Source: Agelaius tricolor (Eukaryota; Chordata; Aves; Passeriformes; Icteridae). From it: a stretch of DNA of 64,000 nt. Location: contig JALJCS010000009.1 of the NCBI GenBank assembly GCA_023055355.1, forward strand, positions 24,019,001 to 24,083,000, read 5' to 3'. The position numbers and the translations under genes were made by a program. Below, in pieces: positions 24,471-35,800 of this stretch (position 1 is the stretch's first letter; each line of letters opens with the position of its first letter). Under the pieces are notes generated by a model that searched no databases, was not told the origin of the DNA, and saw only the letters and a program-made list of their open reading frames with translations.

Positions 24471-25868
24471 CCAGTACAAGTATAAGGATTGTACAGGGGA
24501 AAAACAGCTCTGGTTAATGATCAGCTTGACTCTGTAATGATCAATCAGCCTGTGCACTTTTGGGAAAATGACCAAATTTGGATTTTGAGAAATTACCTCT
24601 GCTCTTACTTAACCATTAGTCAAAATTTGAAGCAGAGGCTTCACTGACTTTTTGGTTAAAGGAGATGTTGACCTTCCTTTCCTCCCTAACTCCCTTTCCT
24701 CAAGGGAAATTCTCACTTCAGAAATCAGCCAGTGAAACCAGTCCCAGCAAGCGATAGAGTTACAGTGCTTTATCCTTGCTACCGCGACCTTTCTGCCAAA
24801 TTCTGACTAGGGATGCTGGTTTATCACAAGGCTTCACAGTGAGTCCATGCCAGGACTTCATATCAGCCTTGCATCATATTCTCCTACTGCATTGCTGTCT
24901 TTCCTGTATTTCTGCTTTTGGTCAGATACCTGTAACAGTCTAATAAAGGCAAAACAGTGGATTACACATGAAAAGTGAGGGAAAGGCAGGCTAAAATGTA
25001 ACTGCTGGTCACATCACCATAACAAGCCCAGACCACATCTTTTAGGGTGGGGGCACCCTTCAGTAATGCACCAGCATCATAAGCATACAAATACTTCAAA
25101 AAGACCTTTGAATAAAAAACTTTTCCACTTTGATGTATACAGATGGAGGAGCATAAGTGCACACCCAGATGTGTAACATGGCATTGGTGATGTAGAGGTA
25201 CCATATCCCTGGTTGAGATGGGCTTTCAGGTAAGGACACACCTATATTCTCTGTGTTGGTCTGTCGTGTTGGACAAAGCAGCTTTGCCCCTGGCTGTGCC
25301 AAATGGCAGCAATGGTAATGAGCAAAGTAAAGTTCCCTGTCCAGGTACTAATCTACAGTCGCTTAGTTGAACAACATAATTAAGAAATTTCTTCAGTCTG
25401 ACCAGGAAGATGACGAAAGACATTTCAAAAAGCATCAGACACTACTTTTCGTTAGAGCTACTGGTGATAGCAATGATTTCCTTACCCCAGTTTGCTCCAG
25501 CTGAAGGCTTTGGGGCTCTTTTAGGCAGAAGTTCATTGTATCTCCAAATCTTCTGAGATAAATTTCTCCAGTTTTCACTGAAAGTTAGGCAGCCTCAGCT
25601 GCCTGGCCTGGAGGGCTATTGAATCCCACCCCAACTGCATCCTCCCAGAGATACATGCAGAGATACCTTCTGACCCTGAAGTGCTTGCCTCCAGGATCAA
25701 GCTGGCTTCTTATTGTCAAAGAAGCAGGTCCTCAGTGTCTCACAAATATGTGACTGAGTTTGTCAACCCAATCAATTTTCCAAGACTGAAAACTGCAATG
25801 CCAATAACCATCTCCTGGCTTCCAGCCCACGCTTCATCTTTCCATTCCCAGCATCAGATTCATCTTAT

Positions 25869-25900
25869 TTTATCTTACAATTCTCAGATTGTAAGATAAA
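25869..25900. repeat. 12-bp perfect inverted repeat, 8-base loop
   Basis: Arms TTTATCTTACAA (25869-25880) and TTGTAAGATAAA (25889-25900) around TTCTCAGA. It lies 1.4 kb upstream of PLA1A. AT-rich; function unknown. Confidence 0.85.
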
Positions 25901-27956
25901 GCCTGTGCACTCCAATGGGCCCATTTCTTCTTTGCCAAGTCCTATGGAAATTTTGAAATTACTTGTAATATAAAGCAGGCACCACTATGACAGCCTTAGA
26001 GTTAAACATAATTTTGGCCAAGATTTGCAGATCTGGTTTTATTTTGTGTATTTTCAGAGCTGTTAAACAACACCCTGGTGCTTAATAATTCTGCAAATGC
26101 ACAAAACTGGATTTTTTTAAAAAAGAAATGTCTTAATGAAATTGAAAATTCTGTTTCCTGAGCAGTATTTTTTCTGAATTCTCAGATTTCATAATTCCTG
26201 GATTTGTTTTTATTATAGCATCACACCATGGCAATTTCTTATACAAACAGCAAAAGCCACTCAAGTTACTCTGTGCTTAAAATGCTCTTACTAGTAAAGC
26301 TATTTTAGTATAAATGGTTTTCTGTTTATTGCTTGTGAACTTAATTACAGTGTAATTACAGTTATATTAATTCAGAAGGTTAATGCCACTTATTTTGCTT
26401 CCCAATGGGAGTGATTATAATGGCAATGGGAGCACTATTGCAAAGACTTTCAAATCACTTTATATTTCTTTTAACAGTCCCTTACAGCACACAGTCATGA
26501 AGCACAGTGTGATTTGCTTGCGAATGTCAGGGATAGTGAAAGCAAACAAACTTGATTTTATGCACAGATTCTTTTAATTAAAAAGCAAATTTTAAAAATG
26601 TGCTGTCTGCACATTCAAACTGCTGAAAGTGCCCAGCTCAGCTGAAAGTGTCGAATCCTCACCCACAAAGCAACAGCTGGCAGAGGCATGTAAGCACTGC
26701 CAATACCCAGTGGTCAAGTGGAAATCTGGTCACAGGAAAATTCATTCAGCCTGGAGAACTGATTTTTGATACTTGAAACAATGCAGCTGGGGAGCAGCAC
26801 CAGACCTTGGGGGAAGCCAAATGTGAGCTAAGCAAATGATGACTATTGAAGCCTCTCCCTGTGGCCTTTGCATTTGAAGAAGGGCATGAAATACACCCCA
26901 AGCTTAGCTCAGTGTTCATTAAGTTCTGGATCCCCCCTACTGCTGGAATACTTGGTCTTAGAGCTCCTGTATTTTCTGTCATTTGTCTGTGAAGTAGAAA
27001 CTATGGCCCTGTGTTAAGCATGCAGTCTCCTGTGTATTGTTCCCAGGATTGACAGAAGAAGCAGGATTTGTTCTCATCTCAAAGCAAGTTGACCTCCCTG
27101 CTTTCAGAAGTGTGTCCCAGCAATGACAGAGCAGGAGGTAAGCATCAAAGATGTTTTGGCAACTGAGGAAGGGAAAACATGGGCAAGCCTGTTTGGGTAC
27201 TCTGTCAGGAAAGGAGGAAAAACAGCCATCTGAGCCTTTTTTTGAGTACTTTATGGATCTTCCACCTGGTATGCCTGTATAAGTATGCATAAGGGAGAAT
27301 GCATCCTTACCATGTATCACCAAGTAGAAGAGTCTAGGTGAGGGCACCAGCCTCCAGGTTCAAGTTTTTCTCTCAGTTTCTCTGCCCTGTGAGGCCCTAA
27401 TCATCTTCTACAATTTGGAGCAGCTTAGTAGGAAGAACACAGGCCTGCCTTAAGTGCATGTGCATGACCTCCTGTGGTTCCTTCCACCCTGAAATAACCT
27501 GTTTCAAAGTGAAACTGTGTGCTTCAAATTTCTCTCTCCTAACCTCAAAGATTTCATGGCCTACAGGAAAGCTGTATCCTGGAAGCATTCTCCCAGCAAC
27601 AAGGTTCAATCCACAGCCTCTGACATCTTGGGAGGACATTTCCCCTGACAAGAGGATGAGTCAGCAGCAGAGAACATGTGCTCCTGCCATGAGAGTGCTG
27701 CAGGAAGATGGCCATGTTACATTTCTGGCATAAACACTCTGACTTGGAGCCTTTACAGGGCAGGGGGCTCCCTTTGACACTTGTCAGAGATCAAGAACAG
27801 AAGGGAAAAGGTAACCAAGGGACAGATGTGTCCATGTCACTGAGCAGAAGGAATTTATGGGATGGGCCTGTCTCCATTTGTAAGTGAGCTACAAGTCATG
27901 GCATTCCAATGCAGCTATGGAGAAAGGATCAGTATTATTAGGTTTTTATAAGAACT

Positions 27957-28006
27957 GAATGCATTGCTCAGAATGCATTGCTCAGAAGAACTGAGCATTG
28001 CTCAGC
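27957..28006. repeat. 14-bp tandem repeat, about three copies
   Basis: GAATGCATTGCTCA occurs twice without a gap (27957-27970, 27971-27984), then a degenerate third copy with GAGCATTGCTCA. Local slippage or duplication. Confidence 0.85.
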
Positions 28007-28949
28007 TCAAGATGCAGTGTCATTCCAGCTCATGCTGCAGCCTTCAGCGGTGAGTCAAAGGATCTTACAGTAACTCCTAGATGGAGGGGGAAAAATCCCT
28101 CAGAGCTGGGATTACTTCAATGTTTACTCTGGTAGGACCTCTGCTTAGAGATATCCATGGCTGCCAATTTATTTTTCTCTGTGTGATGTGTGAAGTGCAA
28201 GGCTGAGGTCTCTCAAAGGGATGGTGAATAGTCGAACACAGCTGCTCGTCAGTGAGTGTGGGGGCCAAGTGTGCTGAGAGAAATCTGAGAGACAAACCTG
28301 TGGTGAGAGCCTCCCTCCCAGCACTGTGCTGTGCTGGTGTTCCCCAGGACTGACAGACACAAGCTGCTGGGAGCTGAGCATGCTTTGGGGCTGTAAGGTC
28401 TGCACCTCAGGGTAATGCACTGGGAGTGGAATGCAGGCGAAGGAGGTTGAAGCATCCACTCACAGCAACTCACTGCCGGGAGAGGGAAGCTGTCTCAAAG
28501 CTGCCTCTGGAACACTGTCAGAGCAGCAATTTTTCAGTAGCTGCTGAGTACTCACGTTTTCCAAACTGTTGTGGTTTCGCCTTTCTTTCTCAAAAACACT
28601 CAGTAGTGTCAAGAGGCCAGTCATCCACTCATGAAAGGGAATCTAAGTGTGTTTGAGTTTTGTGAATGGGCTGCCGAGCAGCTGGTGTCAAAGAAAACCC
28701 CTAGAAGTCAGAGTTGGTTTCTGTTCTATTTATTTCCTTCACTCACCTCCCCCAGAGATCAACCTCACCTTGTGTGGAACAGGAGAGCGCGGCCCACCCT
28801 CAAAGGCAGATATTACCAGGTGTCCCTCGAAGAGAACAGGGGACATTTTTGGGAGCACGAGGGTGGTCAAACACCAGGCTCCAGGGAGTGTTAGGAGCCG
28901 GAGCTTCCCCTGCTCATGGCAGCGGGGCTGGGACTGACCCATCTATTCT

Positions 28950-29830
28950 GTGATCATTTTCGGAGGCGGCGGAGCTACCTGCCGCCTGCTGAAATTCGTT
29001 CTTCACCTAATCTGCGTGGCTCCCATCCACACTAAATGGATTTACTTTCACGTTTTCAATTATCACAGCTGAACCTCCCTGAGGTAAGACCAACCCAACA
29101 GCTTCTGTCGCCAGCACTTCCTGGAGGCGCACCCCACAAGCCACAAACGCCCTTCGCTGGCACTGCAAGGCCGTGTGTGGCATCCGACCCCGCACAGGGC
29201 GCACGGGAGGCCGAACCCTCCGTTCCCCACGCCCCGGAGCTCCCGGCTGAAGCCTCCTCGGGGCCCTCCCCGCGGAAGCGGCTGTCGGCGGGCTGGGGCG
29301 GGACGGGCGCGGCAGCTGCCGGCTTTGGGCTCTGCCGGGGCAGTGACCATGCAGGCGCCCATGTGGCTGCTGACCTCGCTCCTGTGCCTCTCGCTCCTCC
29401 TGGGTAAGCTGTGAGAGCGCGGTGGGGACCTTTCCCGACTCCTTCGCGTTCCTTCCTCCGTCCCTCTGTCCCTGTCCCCATGCCGCCCGGGGCAGCGGGA
29501 GCGGGGCACCCTCGGCCGCCGCTCCCCGGGCATTCGGGCGGGCGTGTTCCGGAGCCGGGCGCGGCAGGGATTTGGGAGAGCCGGGAGCCCCGAGGTGCCC
29601 GGGGAGCTGCCTCCGGCGCCGCCAGCCCCTCACGATCCCTGTGACAGTGGCTCCCTGCGGGACGGGCGTCCCCGGCCGCTCCTGCCCTGCCCAGGCGGCG
29701 GGCACCACCGAGCGGCTGCTTCGGTCCCGCGACTAAAACCAGAACATCGGCTTGTGTATCGGCCGTCCGCACGTCCAGGAGCTCCCCTCCCTGTTGTCGG
29801 CAAGTTCCTGTGCCCCGTTTGCTTCAAACT
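28950..29830. promoter_or_regulatory. CpG island covering the CD58-like promoter and exon 1
   Basis: Strongly enriched in CG dinucleotides and G/C compared with the AT-rich flanks, with GGGGCGGGAC and GGGCGCGGC runs (GC-box-like) just upstream of the ATG at 29349. The simplest reading is the housekeeping-type promoter of the CD58-like gene. Long ORFs on both strands (for example 29007-29772, - strand) follow from the lack of stop codons in GC-rich DNA. The edges are judged by eye. Confidence 0.8.
29349..29403 (+). CDS. CD58: CD58-like exon 1 (signal peptide)
   Basis: ATG at 29349, then 18 codons reading MQAPMWLLTSLLCLSLLL plus one base, ending before GTAAGC. It is a classic short signal peptide in the CpG island. 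A second in-frame ATG lies at codon 5. Confidence 0.85.
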
Positions 29831-32800
29831 TGCGTTGACGGGAAGCTTGGGGTGGGGATGTGTATGATTTTTGTGGTACAAGTAAATGATTACCGTTGAC
29901 TGCTGCTGAAATAATCAAAGGGCTTCTTAATCTTAATCCAAATGCCACCGCTGTGCCTTAGGAGCATAATCCTTACCCGCATAGCCCTTGCACTGGGCTG
30001 TGAACATGAGGAGGATAAACAAAATCTGTTCATTTTGGAAATTGAAGATGGATGTACAGACGTTCTTGTTGTCATCAGAGCGAGCTACTATTGTTAGATG
30101 GGCCAAAAAGCATGATTTAATCTATGAAGACCTTATCATTCCTTCTGACTTTGGGTTTTGGATTTTTGTTTTGTTCCGTTTTCTTTTTTTTTTTTTTTTT
30201 TTTTTTGCTTTGGGAGTTTCATGAATGTGCCTAAAATAGGAGCTATTGTATTCCCCTGTTTAAAAAGGAACTTCTCTATTGCTGAGAGCTCAGAGCACCT
30301 CCCTGTGATTTCCTCCTCATACCATTCCTGAGGTCTTCAATTTGCTTTATTTAATTGATATGCAGAGATCCTGTTCTGTAAGAAAGCATTGGGTCTTCAA
30401 TTCCTGAGGTCTTCAATTTGCTTTATTTAATTGATATGGAGAGATCCTGTTCTGTAAGAGAGCATTGGGGATCCCGGTGTGCAGGGAGGACCAGGGGAGA
30501 AGCCGGGACACTGCACCCTGCATGACTGTGCCCATGTTAAGCCTTAGCTGCAATTTCTCATCTCACCTGCAGCGCTTTTGACGAGTTCTAAATGAGTGTG
30601 ACTAAGGCATGATTAACTGAATATCTTCTTGTAACTTTCTCTGTGAGTCGAGGCACTTATGTAAGTTGGAGTGCTGCTGCTACTCTGAGCACTCAGTCCA
30701 CGTGCTATAGAATTGCCTAGAGAAAAAAAATTCCAGGTTCCTAAGAACTTACAATTGAAAGGAAAAGGTGATGCTGCTTAGACAGCTAGAGAGTGTAATT
30801 GTGGCTGCAAGTATCATAATGTCCTCCTTTAATGAAAAACTTAGCTAGTTCTGTTGTCTTCTCTGTAAAACTTTGATTCTAAAGTGGTTGATTAGGGCGG
30901 AAGATTGGGAATGCAAACACTTTACTGTTGTTCACTAAACTAAATAGCCAGGGTTTCACACCATGTTCTTGTTTGTATGCTTGCGTTATTGCTGTTATGT
31001 ATGTGTTGACTATGTGTAAATATTTCATGTTAATTTTAACAAGGTAAAATAACCCATCATCTCTCCATGTGAAAATCAAGGCCCTGAAACTCATACTGAT
31101 CTAGTGCATGAAGTAAATCAGTAGCAGTTCAACTTGGCATGCAAGTTTCTAGCCTTGCAAACACCTGTTCTAAACACAGGATGCTGTTGTTAGATCCTCA
31201 TCCTTTGTCAGCTTTCCCCTCCAGAATCCTTTCTCCATCCAAATTAAAAGCTCTTCACTTATCCCAGTCATGCTGCTGAATGTCTGGAGTAGGCGAGAAG
31301 ATGTCCTTCTTCATTCCCATGTGGAAGTCAGAAGCTGCAGTGTAGCTTTGGTGCCTTCAGAATTCCTGCTCACCACATAGGGATTCCTGCTTTTCACAAT
31401 GCCAGGCTAAGTCAGTTTTTTATCTGGTGAAACCTCAGACTTGTCAATTACAGCACAAAACCTCACCTCAAGGCTATGGAAGGACTTTGATTTTAGACCT
31501 ACCAAGAGCATGCTCATTCAGTTCTTGGAAGTTCAAGACAAAACTGTTCAGATCTGGGATCCTGGATGTTGTCTGTGGATGGAAAGAAAGTCAGTGTGGT
31601 ATCTGTGGCCTAGTTTGGTGAAGGAACCCACAGAGTCTCGCGACTTCTGCTGATCAGAGTGACCCTGAGATACGTACAAGCTTCTTTTTTCCCAGCCTGG
31701 CTGTTAAAGAAAGAGTCAGGATTTTTCTGTTCTCGTTCTCAAGGTTGTTTATTGTTTCTTATCTATTACATTCTTTCTCCCACCCACCGAGGTCTGTCTG
31801 GCAGGCCGAGTTGAGGCACACTGCCCACCTCAGAGGCGGTGTTGTCTTTTATACTAAAAATTACTTGTACACTATTTACAACAACTTTCCAACACCTATC
31901 ACCTATGTTAGACAGTGAGTTTCTACTCTAAACCAATCTAAAGGTGCCAGCATCACCCGGAACATGGAGGCTAAGAAGAAGAAAGAAGGACAGGGCATGC
32001 CCAAATTCGTCCATCTTGGGACCCTGAGCCCCCATTCTAAAACCCCAAAAATCTATTTTTCACCCTGTGATAAATTCACTATCATTCTCCTTAAACTTTC
32101 TTGACTTGTAATTCTTCATATAAAGATTGGTAATTGTTTTTTTCCAAGGGCTAAATCAAAGGCACAGGGGTTTTGGGCTCTGTGCCAAGGTCTCTGAGTC
32201 CCCCAGGCAGGGGCTCGAGTCCTGCAGGGCAGCCAGAGGAATTTCCTGGGTTCCAACAGCAGAGAAATCTTTTTGTCCTCCCTGTGGAGGAAGTGAATAA
32301 ATAATACCATGCCAAGAGGGGGATCACAGTGCAAGCCACACTTGTGAGGATGTTCTGTTTCACTGCAGATGGCAGCCAAACTTGCTTTAGCTGCATCAAG
32401 ATCCTGCCCCAAAAGGAGAGGGAGTATGGGAAGTAAGCTGGATATGTGAACTAGAGCATCTAGAAGCATTCTGCATCTGATAAGTAGTAAGGCTCATCTG
32501 AAAGCCACACAACTCTTTCAGTGTTCTGAGCATCAACTCTTTTTTTATGCAGTATTAGTTCTTGCCTTCTAGTTCTTGCATATTCAGATCTATTCCCTAA
32601 TGCCATTTTCATTGTATGATTGCATTAATGGCTGCTTTGTTTCTCAGTTTAACTTCTTTATAAAAATTGAGTTAAACTGAGAAAACCTGGTTCACCTAAA
32701 AGCAGAAGTTGCCATCTACAGTACTGAGCACAGACTAACAACCTGAGAGCTGATAAAAATGATTTTTCTTTCAGACTTCTTCTGAGAGTGACCAGCATAG

Positions 32801-35800
32801 AAAGCAAACTTCCCTCAATGTGGATTTTTGTGTCTGTGTCATTAGGCCGTTCAACAAGTTTGGGCTTGTTTTGTTTATTATTATTTTTAAATTTCCTGGT
32901 TTTTTTTTTCTCTGTACACACAAATATATCTTCCTTTCTAAACTTTTAAAAATCAGAAAAACACTGGGGTTGCTCCATGTTTCTTCTGTGTCTCTCCACT
33001 CCATGAGAGGTGTCATAGGAACTACACTGTAAGGCATTGCAATGAATGTGGGAAAATCTGGACTCCTAACAAATTCAGGTTGTTTGTGGAATGTGGTTAT
33101 TTTCTGTGTTGCTAGTAGAAATGTCAAACACAATATTAAATAGTATAAATGGAAAAATCAGTTATCAGCACTATGAAGCTGACACCTACTTGTGTTGTTC
33201 TGTCCCCTCACCCTTGAATCTTCCTGAATAAACAGAGGAATTATAATCAGTTATAAATTCCACACACAGAGGGGAAAAAACGTCAAACTAAACCTTTGCC
33301 CTCTCCTTAAAAACTCTTGACAAAAGCTGAGGTTGTTATGTCATGTTAAAACCAAAATGGAACAATATTTTTGCCATTCCTATTCAGCACTATAGGATGA
33401 ACAGAGTGAAATTTTTTTCAGATAGTTTCTTGCCTTAATGTTATTAATGATCTTAGACTTTAGAGAGTGAAGATCATCTCTCGATTGCATACACTGACTC
33501 CTTTGATTCTGGGTGTGTTAAAGGTGTTAAAAATGGGTGTAGCTTTTTTTATTTTGGGGGGTTTTTTGTGTGTGGTTTTTTTTTTTTTTTTTGCTTTTGG
33601 GGTTTTTTTGTTTGTTTGTTTTTTGGTTTTTTTTGTTGGTTTGTTTAGTTTTTTTTTTTGTTGTTTTTTTTTGTTTGTTTGTTTGTTTGTTTTTTCCTTA
33701 CTAGTCCTCCTATCTGTTTTCAGCCTCAGGAGAGCCTTTTGGCCCTGTTCAGGGTGGTATGACAGTGGGCTGGCTGGGTGATACAGGGTTTGTAAGGGAC
33801 AGAGGTTGTAATTTGGAGTGTTTTTAAGCTGGTGTTGCCACAGGTTGGGAACAGTTCCTGTCTGTGGCATCAGTTTGTGTCATCCTTTATAAGTAGAACT
33901 GCAAAGATGATCTGGCTGAAAATGAACCCGATTGAAGGAAAGAGTTACCAAGACAGATTATTTTCCCAGTGCCATTGATTACAGAGCCTACATGAAGATG
34001 TGCTTGTACAGCACAGGAAGTGCTGCTGTCTGGATGCTAGGAATAAGTGACCAGAGGATTTGGAATCATGGAATGGTTTGGGTTGGAGGAGACCTTGATG
34101 GTCATCCAGTTCCAACCCTCTCTATGGGCAGGGACACCTTCCACTAGACCAGATTGCTCAGAGTGCCATCCAGACTGGCCTTAAACACTGCCGGGGATGG
34201 GGCATCCATTCTCTAGGCAACCTGGTCTAGTGCCTCTGGACTGCTTTCAAACAGCTGCTTTTTTCATAGTTCAAGGCAGGCTTCAATGCAAGTCAATTCT
34301 GTCCCTAAGCAAAGCCTAGAGACTGTAAATAATCAATAATCTGCAGGACTCAATTATCCTTTGTAACAGTTCACCAGTGCAAAAAGTGGCGATTCCCAGT
34401 CCTCTCCCTCCCTGGCCTGTTCCAGTGCCCAACCACCCTCTGGGTGAAGAACCTTTTTCTAATATCCCACCTAAACCTCCCCTGACACAACTTCAGGCCA
34501 TCACTTGGGTCTTGTCACTGGTCACCGCAGAGAAGGGATCAGTGCTCGCCCCTCCTCTAGGCTCTCACTCTTGTTCTGCATTTTGCTCACTTCTACTGCA
34601 TTCCATGCACGAGCACTGGTGTTCCCACAGTGAGTCACATCCGGGAATTACAATCCTTCTGTGGGTGTTTTTGTTGTTTCTTTAGTTGGAGTGGGGATGT
34701 GTGTGAAGTTCAGTCTGTCAGCAGGTTGTGCTCTCTGCATGCCTATTCCAGTGCAGGAACAGGCAGACAAAAAAAGGGAGAAGGAAGAATTGGTAAGTCA
34801 TCCCCATGCATAGTTTAAAAATGACTGGGTAGCCTCTACATGGGAATGCTGCCTGTTGTTGGGCCCTTGCTGAGGGATATGACTGAAGGTATGGATTTTG
34901 TGGTAGGGAGGGACCCAGGCCTGTTGGTAGGTGCCACCCTTGGCTGATGTGTAGAGCTCTGTAGATGCAGGCCCATATTGTCCAGGAGAACAACACACAC
35001 GTCTCTGAACGTGCTGCAGTGTGCAGGAGAACACCTCTGATTTGGATGTTATATGTAGAATTTGAATTCATTCCTGCACAAATTTTATCTGATTTTATCT
35101 TGCAACAACCTGGGCTGCTGCTACAGCTTATGGTTATCTGTGCTCTCTCTCCCCTGGCTGTAGCTTTTGTCTGTGCTTTTACACCATAGCTCTAAGTGCT
35201 TTCTTTCTGGAGTTTGGGAAGTGGATTGTTTTTGTGGCCTGTGGGGGAATTCAGAAGGCTATGATTGGTGAATGTTCTCATAGTCCTTCTGAACATTTAT
35301 TTCAGGGTTTTCTGCACCTGGTGGTTTTCAGGGTTAGGAGGGAGCATAATTGTCTGTGGTTACAGTTGCTGGGGATTTCAAAATTCTAAAAAAGCTGAAG
35401 AGAGGGGGGTAGTTGGGAAGTTACAACAATTAAAAGAAAAATTTACTCTTTAGAAAGTCCTACTCCTGAAGCAAATAAACTACTTATAAAGGCTTTTCCA
35501 CCCATTTTCAGCAGGTGGAATGTTAGTGTCTTAATGGTAATAGGAGAACCTAGCTGCTTCCTGTATAGACCTAATATATACCTATATGGATATCAAATAG
35601 GTATTTGAGACCAAAAATATTAATGATAGCATTAAACATAAAAAGGTCTTAGCTTACAGATGTTCTCCAAAATAACTAGGCTTTATGTCAGCTCCAAGAA
35701 AAATAGTGAAGCAAGTCAAACCAGGCAGAAAAATTTGGTAAAGAAACATTTATTGCTAGTAAATGGAGAATTAAGTTCTACTTAGTTTGAACTGAACTGA

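Larger units (their letters stand above)
24471..29348. other. Shared upstream region of PLA1A and the CD58-like gene
   Basis: 4.9 kb between two divergent genes. No exon of ADPRH or CD80, the human neighbours of PLA1A, was recognised. It contains a perfect 12-bp hairpin at 25869-25900 and a short tandem repeat near 27957. CpG density rises from about 28950 into the island at the CD58-like start. Confidence 0.6.

Noticed and set aside
29007..29772. Overlapping - strand frames of 156-238 codons across the CpG island
   Set aside because: GC-rich DNA lacks stop codons. No domain, no start context, and the + strand signal-peptide exon explains the site.
33460..33870. Lys/Thr/Asn-rich 136-codon - strand ORF and its Phe-rich + partner
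   Set aside because: Produced by the T/G low-complexity tract.
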